21,016 bases of DNA from a virus: IMG/VR virus record IMGVR_UViG_3300029908_000173, positions 1 to 21,016 of that record; one strand, 5' to 3'. Within the stretch, counting starts at the first letter, position 1. Every line of letters starts with the position of its first letter. Below are positions 13,908 to 20,540 of the stretch, in pieces. A program made the position numbers and the translations under genes. Under the pieces are notes generated by a model, which saw only the letters and a program-made list of their open reading frames with translations, had not been told where the DNA came from and searched no databases.

Positions 13908-14936
13908 ATGCAGGAATTAGATTTTTCAAAAGTTGCACCCGAACTCACACCAGATTGGATTTTATCCAGAATAACACAATTAGAAATAATGACCTATTAT
14001 TTAGGTTCATTTAAAATAGGAAGATCAATTCACTCTCCTTTTAGAAAAGATACATTAGCTAGTGGTGGTGTTTTTGTAGCAGGAAATGGTAATTTATTAT
14101 TTAAAGATTTTAAAACAACAGAAGTTTTAAATTGTTGGCAAGTGGTTAAAAAAAGATTTAATTGTAATTTTAATAAAGCTTTACAAATAATTGTTGAAGA
14201 TTTTGGATTAATTGATTTAAAAACAAAAACAGTCCCACAATCCTTCTACCCAGAACTAGAAAATATAGATAAAGATTTAAAAAAACAAACAATTATTCAA
14301 TTTGAACCTGAAAAATGGAATAAATATAATTTAAAATTTTGGGAAAGAGGCGAAATTACAAAAAAAGAATTGGAACAAGAACAAGATATATTTGCAATAA
14401 AATCTTTATTTATTAATCATAAAGAAATTCCTAATTCAAATAAATATTGGAGATATGCTTATGTTGTTAATTGTTTTATTAATAATAAATGGGAGAAAAG
14501 AGTTAAAATTTATTCACCACAAGACAAAAAAATGAAGTTCTTGAGTAGTGTTCCATTAGATTGTCCGGGTGGAATAGATAAATTACCTCATTTAGATGAA
14601 AGATTATTTATTTGGAAAAGTAAAAAAGATAGTCTTGTAACAAAAAGATACTTTACAGATCAAATATGGCTTCAAAATGAAAGTGAAAATTCTTTACCTG
14701 AAAATTGGATTAAACAATTTAAAAAAGAATATAATCGAATAATTCTTTGTTTTGGATCAGATTATCACGCTGTTAGTGTTTCACAAAAAATAACAAAAAA
14801 ATATAATATTGAATATTATAATACACCAAAAGAAGATTATGATAAATATGAGCTGGAAGATCCTTATGATATTGTTTCAACTTTTGGACGTCCAATACTT
14901 GAATCTCATTTAAGACAAAAAAAATTAATTATATGA
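13908..14936 (+). CDS. DNA primase, DnaG-like with degenerate zinc domain
   Basis: Start chosen at 13908 (MQELDFSKV), giving 342 residues; an in-frame ATG at 13845 overlaps the previous gene by 61 bases. Residues about 30-110 (YYLGSFKIGRSIHSPFRKDTLASGGVFVAGNGNLLFKDFKTTEVLNCWQVV...FNKALQIIVEDFGL) match the N-terminal primase domain ('sPfr.d..pS.......g..kDf....g.....v......f..al..i..df'), but the zinc-binding CHC2 residues are missing, as in some phage primases. Near the C-terminus IILCFGSDYHAV (278-289) and DPYDIV (about 318-323) look like the TOPRIM fold, with the acidic residues only partly kept. It would make primers for the polymerase and helicase of this phage. No fused helicase. Confidence 0.7.
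   Translation: MQELDFSKVAPELTPDWILSRITQLEIMTYYLGSFKIGRSIHSPFRKDTLASGGVFVAGNGNLLFKDFKTTEVLNCWQVVKKRFNCNFNKALQIIVEDFGLIDLKTKTVPQSFYPELENIDKDLKKQTIIQFEPEKWNKYNLKFWERGEITKKELEQEQDIFAIKSLFINHKEIPNSNKYWRYAYVVNCFINNKWEKRVKIYSPQDKKMKFLSSVPLDCPGGIDKLPHLDERLFIWKSKKDSLVTKRYFTDQIWLQNESENSLPENWIKQFKKEYNRIILCFGSDYHAVSVSQKITKKYNIEYYNTPKEDYDKYELEDPYDIVSTFGRPILESHLRQKKLII
14245..14261 (+). repeat. 17-bp exact repeat, copy 2
   Basis: Identical to 4333-4349 and in the same frame (YPELE), but in an unrelated gene, the primase. Shares the CTACCCAGA word described in the findings. Confidence 0.7.
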
Positions 14937-15154
14937 ATGAAGAATTTTTAAAATACGAGCAAGTAATTTCTGATTTAAATGATAAAATTTATATTTTAGA
15001 AGCACAAAAAGGAGTTTTAATTAAACGTGTAAAAAGTGCAGAGCTACTTATAAGTCAACAACACCAAACAATAAAAAATTTAAATAAATCTACAAGAATT
15101 GTTGAACCAGAATTAGATTTTACAAAATATTTAGATAATAATTATCAAGATTAA
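14933..15154 (+). CDS. Coiled-coil hypothetical protein, 73 aa
   Basis: Starts in the ATGA that ends the primase gene. Residues 1-52 (YEQVISDLNDKIYILEAQKGVLIKRVKSAELLISQQHQTIKNL) are a heptad-like coiled coil; a short acidic tail follows (EPELDFTKYLDNNYQD). Probably oligomerises or binds a partner, perhaps the primase, given the coupling. No family recognised. Confidence 0.6.
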   Translation: MNEEFLKYEQVISDLNDKIYILEAQKGVLIKRVKSAELLISQQHQTIKNLNKSTRIVEPELDFTKYLDNNYQD

Positions 15155-15198
15155 ATATTTAAATCTTTAATTAAACACACACACTAAATTTAACACAG

Positions 15199-15612
15199 AT
15201 GAAATTAATTACAGAAAAAAATCCTTATGTGCTATTATGTGCGTATGGGAGTTTAAGATTAAACCAAACTAATTGGCGGCGATTTTTAGAAAATAAATCT
15301 AAATATCTAGGTACAATTATTACCGAGCCTAATTATGAAATGTATAATTTGGGATTATTTCCAATTATTTGCCCGGGAAAAACAAGTATTGTTTGTGATG
15401 TAATAAAAATATCTTCACAAAGAATTTTAGAAAGTATTTTAAAATTAGAAAGTTGTTCAAATGAAAATGAATTAAATTATATTGATACTGAATTTGGCCG
15501 AGCAATAATTTTTGTACAAAAAGACTACAAACCTACCCAGAACAATTTAATAAAATCAGGAAATTGGAATATTAAACCATTAATACGTAAAAATTATGAA
15601 ATATTTAGATAA
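15199..15612 (+). CDS. Gamma-glutamylcyclotransferase-like (GGCT/AIG2-fold) protein
   Basis: 137 residues. The N-terminal CAYGSLRLNQTNW (14-26) carries the YGSLR motif that binds the gamma-glutamyl group in this fold. It continues with KYLGTIITEPNYEMYNLGLFPIICPGKTSIVCDVIKI (36-71), typical of the family's 'fLGt....y.ly.lg.yP.....g..vvGevy.i'. The catalytic Glu is probably E84 in LKLESC. The family converts gamma-glutamyl amines or amino acids to 5-oxoproline plus the free amine. Here it heads a block that also contains an amidoligase and a gamma-glutamyl hydrolase-like enzyme, suggesting trimming or editing of gamma-glutamyl links. It is preceded by 44 bases without clear promoter boxes. Confidence 0.78.
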   Translation: MKLITEKNPYVLLCAYGSLRLNQTNWRRFLENKSKYLGTIITEPNYEMYNLGLFPIICPGKTSIVCDVIKISSQRILESILKLESCSNENELNYIDTEFGRAIIFVQKDYKPTQNNLIKSGNWNIKPLIRKNYEIFR

Positions 15613-16774
15613 TGTTAGAATAAAAAAAGATGTTATTACTTCTAGGATTAGTAAAAATATGCAAGATATACAAAAATTAGGTATTAGTGGTATAATTCAT
15701 ACCATTATTACCCCAGTATATCTTGAGAATCTTAATAATTTTATTAATGTTTCTTTTTTAAATGGTAACCAAAGTTATTGTCTTAAATTTAATGAGTTAG
15801 AACTAGTAGAATTAACAGACGAACAACAAAAAATTAATGAAGAGGGTCTTTTGAAAATATATCCACACTATAAATCCTTGATAAATAAACTAGACACACC
15901 AATAAAAGGATGTTTTTTAGATATTGATCCATTTAAAAAAACAGATCTTAATATATATCTACAAACTAGATTTGTTCATGTAAAACAATGTAAAATAGAT
16001 TTTCAAACTAAAAAAATAACAAATGGCGGATATATAAGATACAAACAAGACTGTTGTGATTTTATTAAATCTAATTTTGATTTTTGTTATTATTTTCCTG
16101 AAGTTTATTTGAATTTTTATGGTTATACTCAATATGATTTACACAAATGGTTGCGATTTATAAAAGATCTAGATATAGGGTTTGAATATATATTTGAAGG
16201 CCCAACTACACTACCTAGCTCTTTTGATGCCCTTATGAAATCTAATTTTTTAATGGGAAAAAATTATAATATAATTGGTAGTGCGATTAATTTTGGTAAA
16301 AAAGCTAAATTTTTTGAAATATATGTAACTAATGGTGGACATTCTTGGATGGCTTATATGTATTTACTTTTAATTAGATATATGCACCAAGAAACTAATT
16401 GGCACATACCTGCGTTAGCAATGCAAATAAAACACGAATTAAAAGAAAAAATAACTAATTGGGAAGCTTTGCTTTTAGCACACTATTCTCCTTGTTATTT
16501 ACCTACAAATAGTTTAATCAACTCAAACAATTCAACTTTAGTAGATATATTTGCTTCTAAAACAGAAATTATTACAAAAATTAAACAAAATAAAAAAATG
16601 ATGAGATCATTTGATTATTTTGGTGGTAATTATAGAAATGATGAATATAGTAAATGTCAAAATTTTGCAAATAAACATAGAAATAAATTACAAACATTAA
16701 TGCAAGAAAGAAAATTTGAAGAATGTTTTAATGAACTAAAAAATTTAAAAAATGGAAACAATACAGAAAAGTAA
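15596..16774 (+). CDS. Hypothetical protein of the amidoligase module, 392 aa
   Basis: Starts inside the end of the cyclotransferase gene (17-base overlap) and overlaps the amidoligase by 23 bases, so all three are likely translated together. Residues 1-75 (KYLDNVRIKKDVITSRISKN...FINVSFLNGNQSYCLKFNELELVE) resemble a small SH3-like barrel. The rest is of unknown fold, with a Cys pair (QDCCDF), an aromatic part (FCYYFPEVYLNFYGYTQYDLHKW), a segment EGPTTLPSSFDALMKSN and a C-terminal Asn/Lys-rich helix. I see no ATP-grasp or other nucleotide-binding motif. Its size and position suggest it is a real partner of the ligase, but its role is unknown. Confidence 0.65.
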   Translation: MKYLDNVRIKKDVITSRISKNMQDIQKLGISGIIHTIITPVYLENLNNFINVSFLNGNQSYCLKFNELELVELTDEQQKINEEGLLKIYPHYKSLINKLDTPIKGCFLDIDPFKKTDLNIYLQTRFVHVKQCKIDFQTKKITNGGYIRYKQDCCDFIKSNFDFCYYFPEVYLNFYGYTQYDLHKWLRFIKDLDIGFEYIFEGPTTLPSSFDALMKSNFLMGKNYNIIGSAINFGKKAKFFEIYVTNGGHSWMAYMYLLLIRYMHQETNWHIPALAMQIKHELKEKITNWEALLLAHYSPCYLPTNSLINSNNSTLVDIFASKTEIITKIKQNKKMMRSFDYFGGNYRNDEYSKCQNFANKHRNKLQTLMQERKFEECFNELKNLKNGNNTEK

Positions 16775-17570
16775 AATATTAAATTGGAAAATTGGTGGAG
16801 ATTTTGAAACTTTTTTGCAAGATAAACAAACAAAAAAGATTTATACTGCTGAAGGAATTATTAAAGGTACAAAAAACGACCCTTATCATTTTGACCCAGA
16901 AAATAATTATTATGCAACAAGTCTTGATTGTGTACTTTCTGAATTCAATGTTGAACCTTGTACATCCCCAGGTCAATATTATTTAGCCATACAAAAAGCA
17001 TTAAAATATATTGATTCTATTTTACCACAAAATATGGAAATAGCAACCATTCCTTGTTCAAGAATGGATTACGATCAATTAGTATCAGAAACAGCTAATT
17101 TATTTGGTTGTTCCGTTTCTTATAATGCGTGGAATTTAGAACCTATTCATCCTATACCAACAGGGGATTCTCTTAGGTCGGCCGGCGCCCACATACATAT
17201 AGGATATGATAATCATAATTCAGAAACAAGCATAGAATTAATTAAAGCTATGGATTTATTTTTAGGTATTCCATCAATTTTGATTGAACCAGAAAATGAA
17301 AGAAAACAGGTAGGATATGGTTGTGCAGGTAATTTTCGCTTACAAGATTACGGTGGTGTTGAATATAGGACGCTGTCTTCGCACTTCATATCTACTCAAG
17401 AACTAATAGAATGGATGTTTAGAAATACCGAACGTGCTATTCAATTTATTAATGAAGAAAGAATAAATGAAATAATAAATTTTGGAAACGAAATACAAGA
17501 CATAATAAATAATTCTAATAAAGAATTAGCTAAAGAATTTGTTGAACGCTTTAATCTTGAAATAATTTAA
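16752..17570 (+). CDS. COOH-NH2 ligase (phage amidoligase, type 2)
   Basis: 272 residues of the glutamine-synthetase-like fold. Motifs in order: GGDFETFLQD (15-24, the metal-binding E), SLDCVLSEFNVEPCTS (57-72, acidic D/E of the next metal site), SAGAHIHIGY (143-152, the His-rich strand), ENERKQVGYGCAGNFR (181-196) and GVEYRTLSSHF (202-212, with the EYR signature). This is the pattern of phage COOH-NH2 ligases, which form amide bonds between a carboxyl and an amine using ATP. Natural substrates are unproven for the phage forms; links to cell-wall, peptide or protein modification have been suggested from gene context. The flanking gamma-glutamyl cyclotransferase and hydrolase-like genes make a gamma-glutamyl substrate plausible. 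A GC-rich run lies over codons 142-147. Confidence 0.85.
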   Translation: METIQKSKILNWKIGGDFETFLQDKQTKKIYTAEGIIKGTKNDPYHFDPENNYYATSLDCVLSEFNVEPCTSPGQYYLAIQKALKYIDSILPQNMEIATIPCSRMDYDQLVSETANLFGCSVSYNAWNLEPIHPIPTGDSLRSAGAHIHIGYDNHNSETSIELIKAMDLFLGIPSILIEPENERKQVGYGCAGNFRLQDYGGVEYRTLSSHFISTQELIEWMFRNTERAIQFINEERINEIINFGNEIQDIINNSNKELAKEFVERFNLEII

Positions 17571-17571
17571 C

Positions 17572-17805
17572 ATGTCATTAAAACACGAATGTTATTTTTA
17601 TAATGATGGTTGTGGTAATGGTGGTTATTGTTCCGGTATGTTAGCCGGACCACCGTCATGTAATTTAAGTAAAAAATTAATCGCACCAAATTGTAATGGA
17701 CTATTTAAAAAATGTGAATTAGACAAAAATATAGCAAAAATTAGAACAAAATTAATTGAAGAAACACAAAAACAAATTGAACAACTAAAACAAAATAAAA
17801 TATGA
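17572..17805 (+). CDS. Cys-rich small protein, 77 aa
   Basis: Six Cys lie in the first 48 residues (7, 14, 20, 30, 41 and 48) in a Gly/Asn-rich setting (CGNGGYCSGMLAGPPSCN), followed by a helical Lys/Gln-rich tail. No signal peptide is visible, so the Cys are more likely to bind metal than to form disulfides. No family recognised. It follows the ligase by 1 base and overlaps the next gene by 4 (ATGA). Confidence 0.6.
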   Translation: MSLKHECYFYNDGCGNGGYCSGMLAGPPSCNLSKKLIAPNCNGLFKKCELDKNIAKIRTKLIEETQKQIEQLKQNKI

Positions 17806-18152
17806 AATTATCTAAAAATCAAATAATAGCTCTTGCACAAAAAATAACAAAAGAATTAAATACAGATATAGAAAATCATAATAAAAATGTACGAGAAAAA
17901 AAAGATAAATTATTTAAACAAATTTTAAAAAAAGAACCTTTATTTTTAGAATTTATTAATACTGATGTATATGGTAACCATAGTGCTAAAATATTTTTAG
18001 AAAAAAAATTTAAAGAAGAATTTGATAAATTTCCCGTTATAATTTCAATAAATCAATCAAATATTGAAAACGAATTAATAATCTTAAGTATAGAGCATGT
18101 AAAATTAGATGAATTAATAGAACACATAAAAAATAAATTTACAAAAATATGA
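17802..18152 (+). CDS. Hypothetical protein, 116 aa
   Basis: A basic alpha/beta protein: an N-terminal helix (NQIIALAQKITKELNTDIENH) and a central Lys-rich stretch, then strands and a final helix (HVKLDELIEHIKNKFTKI). No motif recognised. The ATGA overlaps on both sides put it in the same run as the ligase and the amidotransferase. Confidence 0.6.
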   Translation: MKLSKNQIIALAQKITKELNTDIENHNKNVREKKDKLFKQILKKEPLFLEFINTDVYGNHSAKIFLEKKFKEEFDKFPVIISINQSNIENELIILSIEHVKLDELIEHIKNKFTKI

Positions 18153-18592
18153 GTAACCCGACAGCATTAGATATAATTAATAACTGTGAACAATTTATTA
18201 AAAATAAAAATGCTCAATTACGTATAGATTCGGGTTCTTATCAAAAAAATCATATTTTTTATAAATATTTTCGTAAAAAATTACCAAAAATTTTACAATT
18301 TACGTGTAAAATGGGTGGTTCTTGGATAGACTCACGAACATTTTTAAAAAAATATCAAAATCATTCTGATTATTTTTGGGGAGATTTACAAAAAATTTAT
18401 GATAGAGATTATTTTTATACAAAAAATAGAAAATCATTAAATAATTTAGGTAAAGAATATATTAAATTATTAAAACTTTACTATAAAAATACACCTTTTA
18501 AAAAAGATGAAATTAAAATTCATACGGAAAAATTTCAACAAGATTTTTATATTAAACATAATTTAATAAAATTTTCAGCAGCACTAAACTAA
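18149..18592 (+). CDS. Basic hypothetical protein, 147 aa
   Basis: Very rich in Lys, Tyr and Phe (KYFRKKLPKILQFTCK, DYFYTKNRKSLNNLGKEYIKLLKLYYK). Mostly helical with no clear catalytic signature. It starts in the ATGA of the preceding gene and ends 13 bases before the amidotransferase. Possibly nucleic-acid binding, but this is not supported by any motif. Confidence 0.6.
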   Translation: MSNPTALDIINNCEQFIKNKNAQLRIDSGSYQKNHIFYKYFRKKLPKILQFTCKMGGSWIDSRTFLKKYQNHSDYFWGDLQKIYDRDYFYTKNRKSLNNLGKEYIKLLKLYYKNTPFKKDEIKIHTEKFQQDFYIKHNLIKFSAALN

Positions 18593-18605
18593 AAAAAAAT
18601 AAAAT

Positions 18606-19157
18606 ATGAACAAACAAATAAATATATATTGTATAAGAAATTCTACAGGTTATGCTCGATGGATACCAAATAAAAATTTTGTAAATACTATTGAAGAAGC
18701 CGATTTAGTAGTTTGTCCAGGAGGAAGTGATATTGACCCAAGAATTTATGGCGAAAATAAAGAACATCCTTATGGCTGGGGTTTTACTAGAATGGAACAA
18801 GATAAAGAATTATTGGATATTCGTAAAGCTATCAGTCTAGGTAAAAAGTTGTGGGGTACATGTAAAGGAATTCAATATGGTTGTGCTGTATCTGGAGGAA
18901 AATTAGTTCAAGATATTTCTCATCCTGGCAGTCATACTATTACAACAATAGATGGTAAAAAATTAAGTGTAAATTCGATGCACCATCAATTATGTTTTCC
19001 TTTTAATTTACCTGAACATAAATATAGAGTATTTGGTTGGGCGGAAAATATATCTTCACACCACGAAAATGGAAACGGTGAAGAAATGGATACTCCTGTG
19101 GAACCCGAAATATTATATTTTCCTGAAACTCAATTTCTTGGTACGCAGTTTCACCCT
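18606..19157 (+). CDS. Class I glutamine amidotransferase / gamma-glutamyl hydrolase-like, exon 1
   Basis: Exon 1 codes 184 residues: VVCPGGSDIDPRIYG (35-49, the oxyanion-type loop of peptidase C26), LWGTCKGIQYG (82-92, nucleophile Cys 86) and the end FLGTQFHP (177-184, catalytic His 183). Read straight on, it meets a TAG at 19158, the first triplet of a group I intron. Exon 2 (20231-20311) supplies the missing Glu to give FHPE, completing the Cys-His-Glu triad; the whole is 210 residues. Members hydrolyse gamma-glutamyl amide bonds (puuD-like or gamma-glutamyl hydrolases) or supply ammonia. It fits beside the cyclotransferase and amidoligase as a hydrolase that removes or edits the product. 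Without splicing it would be inactive. Confidence 0.82.
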
Positions 19158-19312
19158 TAGTCATTTGGGGGTGAAGTAAATAAATAGGATGAATTGCTGG
19201 AACGCTAAAGAGAGATCTAGGCCAATCAGCAGCCAAGCTATCTAGGGATAGATAGAAGGTTCAACGACTAATAGCATACCACTAGAACAGTGATGAAGCT
19301 AACACGAGCGTC

Positions 19313-20092
19313 CTACATATATAATCTTTCAATTAAAAATTGATTTTCAATTAATTGACTATTATTTGCATGAATTAAAAGAGTACTTTTGCAAAAATCA
19401 ATCGCATTAGACACCTCTTGCCATGTTTTATAAGTAGTTTCAATATTATTTAGAACATTAGTAACTTTGATTAAGAATTTTTTAACAGTGATTGGTTTAA
19501 TATTTTCAGGAAATTTATATTTCCATTTAAATCCCCCAGCAGTTTTTTGTCCAGGATTGTTTCTACAAATCTTATAAATTTGTACACGACAAATATTTGT
19601 TTGTCTTGCTGCTTCTGCTACGCTATAGAATTCTTGAATAAAGTTATCTTGTAAATCAAACTGAAGAACAGGAACACCTAAATGTTTGCATATTTCTTTT
19701 TGGTTATTATTTTGAACTCGTCTTTTTGCCTGTTTTCCATTATAACTTAAAGCATTTCTACAAATATTAAATCCCAGATCTCCATAAGGTTGCAATAAAT
19801 CTAAATAGTGTTGTTCACGTATTTTACAGTCGGAAGAAATACAAATCTCAAGAATTTCAAATGTAAACGATTCTTCTCCATATTTATTAAAATAATTTTG
19901 AAGAATATTATTACGATGTTTATTTAATTTAAGTTTTAATAGATGACCATATATTCTACCACGAAATCCTCGTTTATGAATTGGAACATTTATTGAAGCC
20001 GCAGAACCAATATAAATTCTGCCATCAATTAAAGATGTAATTTTATATACACCGTTTTTACCCATTTGATCGTAACTGTAGTTGTGTTTCAT
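19313..20092 (-). CDS. GIY-YIG homing endonuclease, antisense within the intron
   Basis: 259 residues encoded against the direction of the intron and all other genes. The catalytic domain has GVYKITSLIDGRIYIGS (14-30, GVY...YIG), a likely catalytic Arg in FRGRIYGHL (43-51), the helix and strand NKHRNNILQNYFNKYGEESFTFEILE (57-82), and the metal-binding Glu at REQHYLDLL (E93). The C-terminal part has a DNA-binding repeat of the NUMOD type (GVPVLQFDLQDNFIQEFYSVAEAARQT...GGFKWKYKF, 139-194) and another helical Lys-rich region. These enzymes cut intronless alleles so that the intron is copied across. In phages such genes normally lie in the sense direction (as I-TevI in T4 td). It has a promoter-like sequence of its own on the minus strand (20111-20142). 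Confidence 0.88.
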   Translation of the reverse strand: MKHNYSYDQMGKNGVYKITSLIDGRIYIGSAASINVPIHKRGFRGRIYGHLLKLKLNKHRNNILQNYFNKYGEESFTFEILEICISSDCKIREQHYLDLLQPYGDLGFNICRNALSYNGKQAKRRVQNNNQKEICKHLGVPVLQFDLQDNFIQEFYSVAEAARQTNICRVQIYKICRNNPGQKTAGGFKWKYKFPENIKPITVKKFLIKVTNVLNNIETTYKTWQEVSNAIDFCKSTLLIHANNSQLIENQFLIERLYM

Positions 20093-20110
20093 TTCTGGAT
20101 GTTTTATAAT

Positions 20111-20142
20111 AAAATATACGTAGAAATGTTGATATTAACAAA
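20111..20142 (-). promoter_or_regulatory. Promoter-like sequence for the antisense endonuclease
   Basis: On the minus strand TTTG (20142-20139) and TATATTTT (20118-20111) are separated by exactly 20 bases. The second differs from TAnnTTTG only in its last base. The endonuclease ATG (20092-20090) lies 18 bases past it, so the leader would be about 10-14 bases. Confidence 0.5.
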
Positions 20143-20230
20143 TGTGAAAAAAAAATATATGATGATATAGTCTGAACTTATAAGAAATTATAAGATATAT
20201 AGGATAAAGAGCCTATATAATAACAAAATG

Positions 20231-20311
20231 GAAGTGATGGATGTAAATAATCCTACCGTACAGTACTGTATAGAATTATTAAATAAATTTATGGACGATA
20301 AACTATTTTAA
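20231..20311 (+). CDS. Class I glutamine amidotransferase-like, exon 2 (residues 185-210)
   Basis: The 26 codons plus stop continue exon 1 in frame: E185 (the catalytic Glu of FHPE), then VMDVNNPTVQYCIELLNKFMDDKLF, a C-terminal helix as in the peptidase C26 fold. The reading frame meets exon 1 with no base lost or gained when the intron is removed. It is followed 4 bases later by the next gene. Confidence 0.8.
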   Translation, partial: EVMDVNNPTVQYCIELLNKFMDDKLF

Positions 20312-20315
20312 AATT

Positions 20316-20540
20316 ATGGAACTATTTAGAGACAATAATAAATTAAAATGGGTTGTAGTTACCTGTATTGATGGTACCAAAGAATATAGACAGAATTGTA
20401 AAAAAATAAAAAATAATTATTATCGTATTAATGATCATGTTTTTTATATTGATTCTGAAAAAACATGGTTTAGAGTTGAATCAGAAAAAATTAGATGTAT
20501 TAATGGTAAATGGGAATTAAAACCTGATGTATGCAAATAG
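20316..20540 (+). CDS. Small hypothetical protein, 74 aa
   Basis: A beta-rich small protein with aromatic residues and three spaced Cys (residues 17, 28, 60) plus Cys 73 near the end. Pattern: KWVVVTCIDGTKEYRQNCKKIKNNYYRINDHVFYIDSEKTWFRVESEKIRCINGKW. No family recognised. It begins 4 bases after the amidotransferase and overlaps the next gene by 10 bases. Confidence 0.6.
   Translation: MELFRDNNKLKWVVVTCIDGTKEYRQNCKKIKNNYYRINDHVFYIDSEKTWFRVESEKIRCINGKWELKPDVCK

Larger units (their letters stand above)
19158..20230 (+). ncRNA. Group I self-splicing intron with antisense homing endonuclease gene (1,073 nt)
   Basis: P1 is unusually strong: exon TTTCACCCT (19149-19157) pairs over 9 bp with the guide GGGGTGAAG (19168-19176) and ends in the U-G wobble at the 5' splice site. 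The intron ends in G (20230), and splicing joins CCT to GAA, coding FHP-E. Core elements: Q-like AATCAGCAGCC (19224-19234), R-like GTTCAACGACTA (19259-19270), and S-like GATATAGTCTGA (20163-20174). P9 is CTTATAA/TTATAAG with a GAAA tetraloop (20177-20194), and a further stem pairs TATATAGG (20196-20203) with CCTATATA (20212-20219). The insert between R and S holds the minus-strand endonuclease gene at 19313-20092. Confidence 0.9.

Noticed and set aside
19157-20231. Amidotransferase as a pseudogene ended by TAG and broken by an endonuclease insertion
   Set aside because: The 9-bp P1, core strings and restored FHPE fit a complete intron.
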